Origin: Pontiella desulfatans
GTDB taxonomy: Bacteria > Verrucomicrobiota > Kiritimatiellia > Kiritimatiellales > Pontiellaceae
DNA: 64,000 nucleotides
Assembly: GCF_900890425.1 (NCBI RefSeq)
Contig: NZ_CAAHFG010000004.1
Location: forward strand, 428,798 to 492,797
Reading direction: 5' to 3'
The notes under the pieces were generated by a model. The model did not search any database. It was not told the DNA's origin and saw nothing but the letters and a program-made list of their open reading frames with translations. Every line of letters begins with the position of its first letter. The first letter of the stretch is position 1. Below, one piece after another: positions 1-8,282 of the stretch. A program made the position numbers and the translations under genes.

Positions 1-409
1 CCTCAACCTGGAGCAAACCGTACGCCGCGTCGTCGAAAACACCATTTCCACCGATAACGACGCCCCCGTCTTCCGCACCCGCGAAATCCGCTCCAACCTC
101 CAGGTCGACGATGGCCAGACCATCATCCTCGGCGGCTTGATCGAACGCGGCGACCGCGAAGAACGCGTCGGCATTCCATTCCTGATGGATATCCCCTTCA
201 TCGGTTTTCTCTTCGGCCGCACCTCGGTCACGAAGGAGGGCACCGAAATCCTGATGATCATGACCCCCTATGTCGTTGATTCGCGCGATGAAACCGACCT
301 GCTCACGCGCGACTTCCGCCGCAAGGTGCTCGGCGGCCTGAACAAAACCAGCGCCGACATCCGAACACTCTACGATCTTCAGGAAGAAGCGCCCGAGGAG
401 GCGAACTGA
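1..409 (+). CDS. gspD: Type II secretion secretin GspD, C-terminal part (5' end outside window)
   Basis: Outer-membrane secretin that forms the exit pore of the type II secretion system. About 135 C-terminal residues are visible in the frame open from base 2. They carry the conserved secretin-core signature: REIRSNLQVDDGQTIILGGL, then a GIPFLMDIPFIGFLFG segment and a TEILMIMTPYVV strand, which match the lip and barrel strands of the family. The stop (407-409) overlaps the gspE start by one base, which implies translational coupling. The N-terminal N domains lie upstream of the window. An S-domain for a pilotin is not obvious in the acidic tail. The identity is firm from motif order and from the gspE-F-G neighbours. 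Confidence 0.93.
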   Translation, partial: LNLEQTVRRVVENTISTDNDAPVFRTREIRSNLQVDDGQTIILGGLIERGDREERVGIPFLMDIPFIGFLFGRTSVTKEGTEILMIMTPYVVDSRDETDLLTRDFRRKVLGGLNKTSADIRTLYDLQEEAPEEAN

Positions 410-2091
410 TGGCCTACCGTCCCATAGGCGATATCCTCGTCGCGAACGGGTGCGTCAACCGCGATGCCGTCGAGGCCGCCCTGCGCAAGCAGAACGAGGG
501 TGGGGGACTGCCCAAGCTTGGCCGGATCCTCGTGGAGGACGGGGCCATCCAGCCCGCCGAACTCCTCAAGGCGCTCTCCGAGCAATACGATCTGCCCGCC
601 AGTCCCCACGAAAAACCGGCCGACCACCTTTTCCTCGACGAAAACCTGCCGTTTCCGTTCATGATCGAGCACCGCGTGCTCTTCCAAATGGTCGAAGAGG
701 CCATCTCCGCCATCACCGACGACCCCTCCGACTGGTCGTCCATCGAGGCCGCGCGCCTGCACCACGGCGAGGCGCTTCCAGTCCACCTGGTGACCGAGGC
801 GCAGATGGACGAAGCCTTGGGCAAGGTGCAGGCCTTTGCCGAAAACAACCTGAAGTCGATGATGGCCGAGGCCGAGGTTTTCCAGGCCGGCGAGTGGGGC
901 GACGAGGAGGAGCACCTGCGCGACCTCGCGCTCGAGGCGCCCGTCGTTCGCATGGTCAACCTCATCATCACCCAGGCCGTTGAAAAACGTGCGTCCGACA
1001 TCCACGTCGAGATCGGCGAATACAACCTGCGCGTCCGCTACCGCGTCGACGGTGTCCTCCACGCCGCCGAGATGATCGACCGCAAACACCACGCCGCCGT
1101 CATTTCGCGTATGAAGCTGCTCGCCAAGCTCGATATTGCCGAGCGCCGCATCCCGCAGGATGGCCGCATCAAGATGCAGGTCCACGGGCACGATCTCGAC
1201 ATGCGCGTTGCCACCACGCCAACGATCTACGGCGAAAACGTCGTCATCCGCCTGCTCAACCAGCAACACGTCGAGCTCAATTTCGGCAGCCTCGGAATGC
1301 CCGCGCATGAGGAAGGCCTCTTCTCCAAAATGGTCGAGCAGCCGCAGGGCTTCATCCTCGTCACCGGCCCGACCGGTAGCGGCAAGACCACCACGCTGCA
1401 CACGGCGCTCACGCACCTGAATTCCGACAAGGTCAAGATCATCACCATCGAGGATCCCGTCGAAATCCGCCTGCAGGGCATCAACCAGATCCAGATGAAC
1501 CCCAAGATCGGCATGACCTTCGCCAACGGCCTCCGCTCCATCGTCCGCCAGGACCCGGACATCGTGATGGTCGGCGAAATCCGCGATGCCGAGACGGCCG
1601 ACATCGCCATCCAGGCCTCGCTCACCGGCCATATGGTGCTCTCCACCCTGCATACCAACGATGCCGCCGGCAGCGTGGCCCGCTTGGCCGACATGGGGGT
1701 CGAGTCGTACCTCATCGCCTCCGCCCTCACCGGCGCGCTCGCCCAGCGGCTCTGCCGCCGCGTCTGCCCCAAGTGCGCCGAAGCCACCGTGGTGTCGCGC
1801 TCGCACCTCTCCGATTTTCCCGAAGCGGTCGAGCCCGAATACACGCTCTACCACGGCAAAGGCTGCGAGCATTGCGACGGCACCGGCTTTTACGGCCGCA
1901 TGGGACTCTACGAACTCATGGGCACCAACGATGAAATGCGCGAGCTGATCCAAAAGTCGCCCGAATCCGGCCCCATCCGCGCCATGGCCCGCCAGCACGG
2001 CACCCGCCTCCTCCGCGAGAGCGGCTGGGAGGCCATCATCGCCGGCACAAGCACCGTGGAAGAGATCCGCCGCGTCACGCAGTGGAGTTAG
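409..2091 (+). CDS. gspE: Type II secretion assembly ATPase GspE
   Basis: Cytoplasmic hexameric ATPase that powers pseudopilus assembly. 560 aa. The N-terminal 150 residues resemble the GspE/PilB N-domain (MAYRPIGDILVANG start). The catalytic half carries Walker A GPTGSGKTTT near residues 319-328, an Asp box (ITIEDPVE), Walker B IVMVGEIRDAETADI and a His box (STLHTNDA). A tetracysteine zinc motif follows near residues 449-490 (CPKC and CEHC), typical of GspE and PilB. The length is normal for GspE. The ATG overlaps the gspD stop by one base, and gspF begins 3 bases after the stop. Confidence 0.97.
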   Translation: MAYRPIGDILVANGCVNRDAVEAALRKQNEGGGLPKLGRILVEDGAIQPAELLKALSEQYDLPASPHEKPADHLFLDENLPFPFMIEHRVLFQMVEEAISAITDDPSDWSSIEAARLHHGEALPVHLVTEAQMDEALGKVQAFAENNLKSMMAEAEVFQAGEWGDEEEHLRDLALEAPVVRMVNLIITQAVEKRASDIHVEIGEYNLRVRYRVDGVLHAAEMIDRKHHAAVISRMKLLAKLDIAERRIPQDGRIKMQVHGHDLDMRVATTPTIYGENVVIRLLNQQHVELNFGSLGMPAHEEGLFSKMVEQPQGFILVTGPTGSGKTTTLHTALTHLNSDKVKIITIEDPVEIRLQGINQIQMNPKIGMTFANGLRSIVRQDPDIVMVGEIRDAETADIAIQASLTGHMVLSTLHTNDAAGSVARLADMGVESYLIASALTGALAQRLCRRVCPKCAEATVVSRSHLSDFPEAVEPEYTLYHGKGCEHCDGTGFYGRMGLYELMGTNDEMRELIQKSPESGPIRAMARQHGTRLLRESGWEAIIAGTSTVEEIRRVTQWS

Positions 2092-2094
2092 GCA

Positions 2095-3309
2095 ATGATC
2101 AAGTTTTCCTACAAAGCCATGACGCCAACGGGCGAAGCGCGCAACGGGGTGATCGAAGCGCCGACTCCTGCGCGTGCCGCACTGATGCTCCAGCAAAATG
2201 GCCTGGTGGTTCTGAACATTTCAAATTCCGCTTCCGCGGAAAGCTCCGTCTCGGTTTCGAAATCGCTCGGAGGCCGGATCTCGGCGCAGCAGCTGATGGA
2301 GTTTTCATCCGAAACCTCGGCCTTGCTCGATGCCAAGATTCCGCTCGAAGAGGCGCTAAAGACGCAGGCCGACCTCTGCACCCACCCCAAATTCAAGGAA
2401 ATCCTCACCGAGGTTTGGAAGGATGTCAACGGGGGCGCCTCCTTCGCCGATGCGTTGGCCCGGCATCCGAAAGTGTTCGAGCGCTTTTATTCCAACATGG
2501 TGCGCGGCGGCGAGGCCTCGGGCTCGCTGGAGCTGATCATGCAGCGCATCGCCGCCCTGATGGAGCGGCGCCAGGCGCTACGCGCCAAGGTGACCAGCGC
2601 GATGATCTATCCCTCGCTCCTGCTCATCATGGGCATTGCCGTGGTCGCCGGCCTCATGCTGTTCCTCATCCCCAAGCTCACCGAAATGTTTGCCGAAAGC
2701 GGCCAGCTGCTTCCGGCCTCCACCCGCGCGGTCATCGCCATGAGCGAATTCAACCGCAACTATTGGTGGCTCACGCCCATGCTGGTGTTGGGCGGATTCG
2801 GTGCATTCAAGTTTTCCACCCGCACGGAGGAAGGCAAAACCAAGTGGGGGCTCAAGGTGCTGAAGATCCCGATGATGGGCCGCTTGATCGCCGAGGCCGA
2901 AACCAGCCGCTTCTGCCGCATGCTCAGCGCGCTGCTCGATGGGCAGGTTCCGATCCTCCAGGCCATTTCCATCACCGGAGGAACGCTTTCCAACGCCGCG
3001 CTGCGCAGCCTCATGGGCAAAGTCTACGAAACCGTGCAGGCCGGCAAGCCGATGGGGCCGCTGCTCCAGCAGCATCCCGAATTCCCGCAGCTCGCCTCGC
3101 GCATGGTCACCATGGGGGAGGATTCCGGCGAGCTCGGCACCATGCTCAACAAGGTGGCCGACCGCTATGAGGACAAGGTGTCCGCCACCACCGACCGTTT
3201 TGTGAGTGTGCTCGAACCGATCATGATCGTCGTCATGGGGATCTTTGTTGCCTTCATCGTCATCGGCATGATGCAGGGCATGATGGCCATGAGTACGAGC
3301 GGAAGATAG
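2095..3309 (+). CDS. gspF: Type II secretion inner-membrane platform protein GspF
   Basis: Polytopic inner-membrane protein of the secretion platform that couples GspE to pseudopilin polymerisation. 404 aa, the usual family length. Two T2SSF domains are visible, each with a cytoplasmic helical bundle followed by membrane segments: helices near residues 170-195 (SLLLIMGIAVVAGLMLFLIP) and 225-242, and a C-terminal helix near 375-395 (IMIVVMGIFVAFIVIGMM). The PxxGELG-type loop MGEDSGELGTML is present in the second domain. It lies 3 bases after gspE in the same operon. Confidence 0.96.
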   Translation: MIKFSYKAMTPTGEARNGVIEAPTPARAALMLQQNGLVVLNISNSASAESSVSVSKSLGGRISAQQLMEFSSETSALLDAKIPLEEALKTQADLCTHPKFKEILTEVWKDVNGGASFADALARHPKVFERFYSNMVRGGEASGSLELIMQRIAALMERRQALRAKVTSAMIYPSLLLIMGIAVVAGLMLFLIPKLTEMFAESGQLLPASTRAVIAMSEFNRNYWWLTPMLVLGGFGAFKFSTRTEEGKTKWGLKVLKIPMMGRLIAEAETSRFCRMLSALLDGQVPILQAISITGGTLSNAALRSLMGKVYETVQAGKPMGPLLQQHPEFPQLASRMVTMGEDSGELGTMLNKVADRYEDKVSATTDRFVSVLEPIMIVVMGIFVAFIVIGMMQGMMAMSTSGR

Positions 3310-3325
3310 TGAAATGGAGAAAAAC

Positions 3326-3763
3326 ATGAATGAGAAAAAGAAACAGAAGAAAGCCGGCTTTACGTTGGTCGAACTACTCGTAGTGATCGTGATCCTGATG
3401 GTGATCGGCACCATTTCGATGCAGACCTTCCGCAAGGAGCCCGACAAGGCGCGGGTGCAGGCGGCGCGCACCTCGTTCAGCCAGCTCGAAACCGCCCTCG
3501 AGCGCTACAAGCTCGACATGGGCACCTATCCCACCGAAGAGGCCGGGCTGAATGCGCTCGTCTCCGCGCCGGAAGAGAACGACGGCTCCTGGGGCGGCCC
3601 CTACATGCGCAAAGCCAAGGATATCAGCGACCCGTGGGGCAACGACTATCTCCTCAAGGTTCCCGCCTCCGACGGCACCGACTATGAAATCATCTGCCTC
3701 GGCGCCGACGGCGCGGAAGGCGGAGAAGGTTTCATGGCGGATCTCTCGTCGATCGACGAATAA
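3326..3763 (+). CDS. gspG: Major pseudopilin GspG
   Basis: Major pseudopilin that builds the periplasmic pseudopilus. 145 aa from the ATG at 3326. That start was chosen because GGAG lies at 3316-3319 with 6 bases of spacing; an in-frame ATG at 3314 would add four residues. The leader is MNEKKKQKKAG with prepilin peptidase cleavage at G|FTLVELL and Glu5 present. The globular end has the GspG signature DPWGNDYLL followed by LGADGAEGGEG, whose acidic residues form the calcium site of the family. Unlike its neighbours H, J and K, its leader is compact and free of repeat sequence. Confidence 0.96.
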   Translation: MNEKKKQKKAGFTLVELLVVIVILMVIGTISMQTFRKEPDKARVQAARTSFSQLETALERYKLDMGTYPTEEAGLNALVSAPEENDGSWGGPYMRKAKDISDPWGNDYLLKVPASDGTDYEIICLGADGAEGGEGFMADLSSIDE

Positions 3764-3775
3764 GGAATATCGAAC

Positions 3776-3833
3776 AAGGACTCCGGAATGTCGAAGGACG
3801 GCCAAGCATCAAGCATCAGGAAGCGAGCTACGA
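3776..3833. repeat. Word-like repeats partly translated as the GspH leader
   Basis: This spacer contains gaatatcgaacaaggactcc, a near-repeat ggaatgtcgaagga, and the tandem word aagcatcaagcatcagg. The sequence is low in information and unlike the surrounding coding sequence. The tandem part is read in frame as the start of the GspH precursor. It belongs to the same kind of dispersed intergenic words seen throughout the window. Confidence 0.5.
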
Positions 3834-4447
3834 AACAAGCGTTTACGCTGGTTGAGCTCATCGTGGTGCTGGCGATCGTTGCCGTCTTGGTGGGCATCAG
3901 TGTGCCGGCCATTGCCGCATTCGGCTCTCCGAAGGAGACCCTTCGCAAGGAGGGGCGGCGGGTGATGCGGCTGATGAACGAGGCGCGGCAGGTGGCGATG
4001 AGCCGCAAGGTGCGCGTCGAAATCCGCATCGATCCCGTGTTGAACGAGATCCGTGCGGTGGAGTCGCACGCCTATCGTGCGCTGATGGCCAACTATCCCG
4101 ACGGACTCGTTGACCGCGAGGACGAGGAATGGATCGCGTTCATGAGCAACCGGTTCGAACGCGCTGTTTCATTTGGCGAGGAAATCTCGCTGGAGGGCTT
4201 TTCGATCGAGGAGATCGAAGTGCCGTTCGACGAGGACGATGCGTTCCAGCGCCTGGATCTGCCCGAAACGCAATACGATGGCGCGGAAGACGCGGAGGCC
4301 GAGACCGTGGCGCTCACCTTTTCCCACTTCGGCGGCAGCGACGGGGGCGGGATGACGCTCCGCTTCAAGGAAACCTCGCTCAACATTGCCGCCGACATTC
4401 TTACGGGCAGGCCCAAGGTGGTGAATCGAAGGGTGGGGGAACCATGA
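3788..4447 (+). CDS. gspH: Minor pseudopilin, GspH-like
   Basis: Minor pseudopilin thought to sit near the pseudopilus tip. 219 aa, rather long for GspH. The leader of about 18 residues ends in KQA with the conserved FTLVELIVV segment following, so the residue before the cut is Ala, not the usual Gly. Glu5 is present. The mature part begins with a long helix, and the middle (LMNEARQVAMSRKVRVEIRI) fits GspH/FimT proteins. The leader codons overlap a tandem aagcatc word repeat. The stop overlaps the gspI start (ATGA). Assignment to H and not a generic minor pseudopilin rests on operon order. Confidence 0.85.
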   Translation: MSKDGQASSIRKRATKQAFTLVELIVVLAIVAVLVGISVPAIAAFGSPKETLRKEGRRVMRLMNEARQVAMSRKVRVEIRIDPVLNEIRAVESHAYRALMANYPDGLVDREDEEWIAFMSNRFERAVSFGEEISLEGFSIEEIEVPFDEDDAFQRLDLPETQYDGAEDAEAETVALTFSHFGGSDGGGMTLRFKETSLNIAADILTGRPKVVNRRVGEP

Positions 4448-4851
4448 AAAAGGGCTTCACCATTCTCGAGATCCTGATTGCCCTGCTGGTTTTCGCCATC
4501 GGGGTAACCGGGATGCTGGGGGCGCTGGGGCACCACATGAAGGAGGTGTCGCTTGCGGAGGATCACGCGCGCGGGGTGCGCATTGCCCAGCGCGAAATGA
4601 ATGCCCTGCGGCGCCTGCGCTATTTCCCGGCCATGGAAATGACCGGCGAGGAAGGCCGCTATGTTTGGACGGCAACGGTCGAAGAGGCCGACTATGACGA
4701 GCTGCCGGGGGTCGATTCCGACGAAGTCAGCAACTCCCGCGCCCTAAGACCCTGCACCATGAGCGTGCTGGTGCAGTGGAGCGACTCCGCCGGCGGGGAA
4801 TTGAGAAGACGCGTTTTGTTCCAGGGCATGGAGCTATTTCAAAGACGATGA
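4444..4851 (+). CDS. gspI: Minor pseudopilin GspI
   Basis: Minor pseudopilin of the tip complex with GspJ and GspK. 135 aa. Start ATG at 4444 with ggtgggg upstream, overlapping the gspH stop by four bases. The leader is very short (MKKG) and is followed by FTILEILIALLVFAIGV. The pattern EILIALLVFAIG is typical of GspI/PilV proteins. Its minimal leader contrasts with the 39-41 residue leaders of GspJ and GspK just downstream. The stop overlaps the gspJ ATG. Confidence 0.9.
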   Translation: MKKGFTILEILIALLVFAIGVTGMLGALGHHMKEVSLAEDHARGVRIAQREMNALRRLRYFPAMEMTGEEGRYVWTATVEEADYDELPGVDSDEVSNSRALRPCTMSVLVQWSDSAGGELRRRVLFQGMELFQRR

Positions 4852-5675
4852 GGATGGGCAAACCAACCAGAGTGGGTGAGTGGGCGATAGGGCGAGTGCG
4901 TGCCCTATCCCTCCATCGCGTTTTCTCCCGCTCGCCCCATCGGCCCATTGCCCCCTCTCGTAAACAAGGATTTACGCTTTTGGAATTGTTGGTGGCCTTG
5001 ACCCTGCTCGGCATCCTCGGCGCTTCCATTGCGGGCGTGCTGAAGAATTCGGCGGATTCCGTGGCGCAGGGCTCGGCGGCAATGGATCAGCTGACGCGGC
5101 TGCGGTCGCTGGAAACGGTGCTGGGCGGCGCGATACGCGATGCCCGGATTGCCGAGGTCTCCCAGCTGGAGCGCAACCGGCTGGCCGACGACCCCTCCTA
5201 CGACGGGGCGGATGGGCGCTACCGCTTCCGCGGCGAGGAGCTGCTGCTCGGATTCGTGATGGACCGGCCGTTCCTGGAAGCCGAGCGCGATGGCTTTTGG
5301 CACTGGATCAACGTCGAAGTGCGGATCGACGAGGAGACCGAACAGCAAAACCTGTGGATGACCGACACCTCCTACCTGCCGGGCATCGACAACCCGGTCG
5401 GCCCCGACTGGAGCTCGGACGGGCTGGACGACGATTGGAAGCCGGTCAAGGAAGTGATGCTGCTGGGGAACACGAAGGAGATCTTTTTCCGTTATTGGGA
5501 GCTCGAGCAAACCAGCATGACCGACGAGCCGGAAAAGGAAGAGATGGAGTTCGACGACATCGACACCGACTATTCCGTCCGCCTTCCCGATCTGATCGAG
5601 ATGGTCATGACCATCCCCAATCTCGGCACCGAATCGCTCATGTTCGACTATTCGATCCGGAGGAAAGGGATATGA
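4848..5675 (+). CDS. gspJ: Minor pseudopilin GspJ with an unusually long leader
   Basis: Minor pseudopilin of the tip complex. 275 aa from ATG 4848, which overlaps the gspI stop as ATGA; an in-frame ATG at 4854 is the alternative. The hydrophobic helix begins FTLLELLVALTLLGILGASI, so prepilin peptidase should cut after Gly41. That leaves a leader of about 41 residues where 6-10 is usual. The extra leader residues are encoded by a word-like inverted repeat (4868-4960). The mature domain (SAAMDQLTRLRSLETVLGGA onward) fits GspJ. The stop overlaps the gspK start. Confidence 0.9.
   Translation: MRMGKPTRVGEWAIGRVRALSLHRVFSRSPHRPIAPSRKQGFTLLELLVALTLLGILGASIAGVLKNSADSVAQGSAAMDQLTRLRSLETVLGGAIRDARIAEVSQLERNRLADDPSYDGADGRYRFRGEELLLGFVMDRPFLEAERDGFWHWINVEVRIDEETEQQNLWMTDTSYLPGIDNPVGPDWSSDGLDDDWKPVKEVMLLGNTKEIFFRYWELEQTSMTDEPEKEEMEFDDIDTDYSVRLPDLIEMVMTIPNLGTESLMFDYSIRRKGI
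4868..4960. repeat. Inverted word repeat forming the GspJ leader
   Basis: The left part reads gagtgggtgagtgggcgata followed by gggcgag. The right part reads gctcgccccatcggcccatt, close to the reverse complement. The stretch resembles an intergenic insertion of gggcga words, yet it is translated in frame between the GspJ start codon and the prepilin cleavage site. Confidence 0.65.
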
Positions 5676-6814
5676 GAGCGCAACTGTTCAAGAACATTTC
5701 CGCTCGGGTGGACGAACGGGCGAACGGGCGAACAGGGGCTTTTTGCTCCCCACCCCCCCATCTCCCTTTCACCCCCACCCAAAAATCGGGTTCCGCCCTC
5801 ATCATGGTGCTGGCGGTGGTGGTGGTGCTGGCGGTGTTGATCACGGGCTTCGGTTCCAACATGAAGGGCGAGGTGAAGGCGGCCGGCGGCCACTATGAAG
5901 AGGCGCTCAACTTCCAGCTGGCCCGTTCGGCCGTTGCCCTCGCGCGCATGGAGCTCAACCGCAAGAACACCACCCTCTATTCCGACGACTTTGGCAACGC
6001 CTTCTTCATTGCGGGCAAAGAGGACTACGAATCGCAGATCGAGGAAATGATGCTGTACCGCCAGGGGCTGGAAATCGGGCGCGGCCTCGCTTCCTACCGC
6101 ATAATCCACAAGCCCAATGCGCTCGATCCCAACGAGGTGAGCCAGAACGACTGGCACCGCCTGCTGGAAGTGGCCTGCGGCATCGAAGAGGGCGAGGAGC
6201 GCAACGCACTGGTCGATGCCTTCCACGATTGGATCGATTCCGACAACCTCACGCGCGCCAACGGGGCCGAGGAGGAGTTCTACCAGGATCTGGACCGGCC
6301 GCGCCACGTCAAGAACGGGCCGCTCTCGAACTACGAGGAAATCCTGCTGGTCCATGGTTTCACGCCGGAAATGCTCTATGGCTACAACAATCCGGTGCGC
6401 ATCGAAGACAACATTATGGTAGGCGGAGGGCTGCTGCGCTACTTCATCGGCGACAACTCGCCCGAGGCGCGCGCTTCCCGCAAATACATCGTCGATGGCA
6501 TATTGCCCTCCGAGCCCTCGCGCCGCCCGGAGGACGCGCAACGCTTCCGCCAGGTGCAGCAAAAGCCCGAGCAGCTCCACCTGGTTGCCCAGGGCTTCGT
6601 TCCCGACGACCCCTTCCATGGCGAGGAAGACGACTTCAACGAGGTCGAAGCAGACGAACAGCTCCCGGAACCGGTCTATCAATCGCGTCACATCATCCTC
6701 ATGCGGTTGGAGCAGTCGAAGGATGCCTACCGCATCGGCGACCTGCTCGAAAACGCCGCCGCCGAAACCATCGAGCGCATTTTGGCCTACGGAATCCCCG
6801 AGGAGGATCTATGA
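5672..6814 (+). CDS. gspK: Minor pseudopilin GspK with an unusually long leader
   Basis: Largest minor pseudopilin, which caps the tip complex with I and J. 380 aa from ATG 5672, overlapping the gspJ stop (ATGA), with aggaaaggga just upstream. The hydrophobic segment SALIMVLAVVVVLAVLITGF follows Gly at about residue 39. Glu5 is absent, as expected for GspK. The alpha domain includes the family-typical HDWIDSDN motif and the LLVHGFTPEML segment. The leader up to the cleavage Gly is encoded by a gggcgaac word repeat (5706-5785), parallel to the situation in gspJ. Confidence 0.9.
   Translation: MRAQLFKNISARVDERANGRTGAFCSPPPHLPFTPTQKSGSALIMVLAVVVVLAVLITGFGSNMKGEVKAAGGHYEEALNFQLARSAVALARMELNRKNTTLYSDDFGNAFFIAGKEDYESQIEEMMLYRQGLEIGRGLASYRIIHKPNALDPNEVSQNDWHRLLEVACGIEEGEERNALVDAFHDWIDSDNLTRANGAEEEFYQDLDRPRHVKNGPLSNYEEILLVHGFTPEMLYGYNNPVRIEDNIMVGGGLLRYFIGDNSPEARASRKYIVDGILPSEPSRRPEDAQRFRQVQQKPEQLHLVAQGFVPDDPFHGEEDDFNEVEADEQLPEPVYQSRHIILMRLEQSKDAYRIGDLLENAAAETIERILAYGIPEEDL
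5706..5785. repeat. gggcgaac word repeat forming the GspK leader
   Basis: Tandem words gacgaacgggcgaacgggcg are followed by a pyrimidine-rich arm of cccacc, ctcccttt and cccccaccc runs that is partly complementary. The stretch is translated as the leader of GspK. It belongs to the same word class as the repeat inside gspJ. Confidence 0.6.
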
Positions 6815-6945
6815 TGAAATTTTTACCACCCAGACTCGAAGGGGACGAAGAAACGCCCCGTTCCGCAGCAGTAGGTTTTGTGGAACTTGGAATTCTTCTG
6901 GGACGATCCATTCACTTAACACGTAAAAACAGGCGAAGCCTATGA
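6811..6945 (+). CDS. Possible 44-aa protein between gspK and gspL
   Basis: ATG 6811 overlaps the gspK stop, and its TGA (6943-6945) overlaps the gspL ATG, so the ORF is coupled on both sides exactly as the real genes here are. The product starts MMKFLPPRLEGDEET and has no membrane helix or known motif. It may be a genuine tiny gene, or repeat-like filler that keeps the frame open for coupling. No relative is recognised and no function is assigned. Confidence 0.3.
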   Translation: MMKFLPPRLEGDEETPRSAAVGFVELGILLGRSIHLTRKNRRSL

Positions 6946-8282
6946 GTGCAAAATCAACCTTGTGCATCCTGTTCCGGGACGAGACGGTGGATGCCGTTTT
7001 CGTGGACCGGACCCTGCTGGGTGCGCAAATCAAATTCATGGAGCGGCTACCGCGCGACGAGCTCGTGTTCGGGAACGTTGCCGAGCGGATGAAGTCGGTC
7101 GAAAAGACCCCGGCGCGCGTACTGCTTTGCGTCCCGCGCGACCTGGCGATGCAGCGAACACTGCGCTACCCCGCCATGGCGCCGGCCGACATTGCCAACA
7201 TGATCCAGTTCGAGGCCACGCGCCACGTTCCGCTGGCCGAGGCCGACCGTACGCTGGCCTGGGCCGCCGTGGAGGCGGTGGAGGAAAAGCAGGTCGTGCT
7301 CAACCTGGTTGCGGCACGCGATGCCGACATCCGCGAGCTGGTCGACCGTTTTGAGCAGGCCGGGGTGCCGATCGACGAGGCGCTGCCCTTCAGCGCCGCC
7401 GTATATCCCGTTCTGGGAACCGCTCCAACCCTGCTGGCGATTTCCGATGCCCGGCACGTGGAGCTCTGCCTCTATGGCGGCGGGCAGCTGCAGGATTCGC
7501 AGGTGCTGCCGGTCAATGCGCCCGGCTTCAGCCCCGCGCGGGTGCTCACGGCCGCGCGCCAGATGGCGGCCAAGAACAAGGGCTGGCTGGGCATGGAGGG
7601 GATCGCGCGCGTGTTGCTGACCGGCCCCGCACCGCTGGAGGTCGATCTCGGAACCGCGTTCGGGCTGCAGGCCCAGCCCTTGGAAGCGCCGATCGAGTTC
7701 GCCGCGCTCGAAGAGCCTTTGACCGATGCGTTGCTCGCGGCCTCGACCGAGCTGCCCATGGATTTGAACCTGGTCGAGCATTCGGCCCGCAAGGTGCCGA
7801 TCAGCAAGCGTACGGTCCTGACCGCATCGCTCTGTGCGCTACTGGCGATCGAGCTCATCGCCTGGGTCGGCTTCAAGACCGCCGCCCCGGCCGTGCAGCG
7901 CAAGCGGGTGGCCGAGGAGATTTCCAAGGTGCGCCGCCGCGCCGCGCCCATCCAGCGCATGAAGGATAAAAACCGCGAAATGCGCAAACAACTCTACCGG
8001 CTCGACGAAATTTGCAGCTCGCACGTCAGCGCCATGCAGATTTGGGGCGGGCTGAGCGAGCTGCTCCCCGAAGACACCTACCTGCAGATGGCCTATTATA
8101 AAAACGGACTGCTCTCCTTCCGGGGTTCCTCGAAAGAACCCGACCTCCTGCCGGAACGGCTGATGGCCTCCCCCTTTGTCGAGGCGATCAGCAAGTCGGA
8201 AATTGGCAAGAAAGAGGGCGACTACCACTCCATTAGCATGAGCGTTACACTGAGGAACCGTGATGAAGAAACCGACATTTAG
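6942..8282 (+). CDS. GspL/PilM-like actin-fold protein fused to a PilN-like membrane part
   Basis: Inner-membrane assembly-platform component. 446 aa. Residues 1-280 look like the actin-like cytoplasmic domain of GspL/PilM: an early strand with TLCILFRDETVDAVFV, then VLLCVPRDLAMQRTLRYPAM and MIQFEATRHVPL, which matches the PilM-type FEA.R.IP segment. One membrane helix follows near residues 288-307 (VLTASLCALLAIELIAWVGF), then a coiled periplasmic part and a PilN-like ferredoxin domain. It therefore joins PilM and PilN roles in one chain, as GspL does. It is preceded by gspK and followed by a PilO/GspM-like gene. Confidence 0.8.
   Translation: MSAKSTLCILFRDETVDAVFVDRTLLGAQIKFMERLPRDELVFGNVAERMKSVEKTPARVLLCVPRDLAMQRTLRYPAMAPADIANMIQFEATRHVPLAEADRTLAWAAVEAVEEKQVVLNLVAARDADIRELVDRFEQAGVPIDEALPFSAAVYPVLGTAPTLLAISDARHVELCLYGGGQLQDSQVLPVNAPGFSPARVLTAARQMAAKNKGWLGMEGIARVLLTGPAPLEVDLGTAFGLQAQPLEAPIEFAALEEPLTDALLAASTELPMDLNLVEHSARKVPISKRTVLTASLCALLAIELIAWVGFKTAAPAVQRKRVAEEISKVRRRAAPIQRMKDKNREMRKQLYRLDEICSSHVSAMQIWGGLSELLPEDTYLQMAYYKNGLLSFRGSSKEPDLLPERLMASPFVEAISKSEIGKKEGDYHSISMSVTLRNRDEETDI

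Noticed and set aside
379-2196. Long minus-strand ORF of 605 codons opposite gspE
   Set aside because: It is an antisense shadow caused by high GC at third positions. gspE on the + strand has all ATPase motifs, and the antisense product is a low-information His/Gly/Asp-rich chain.
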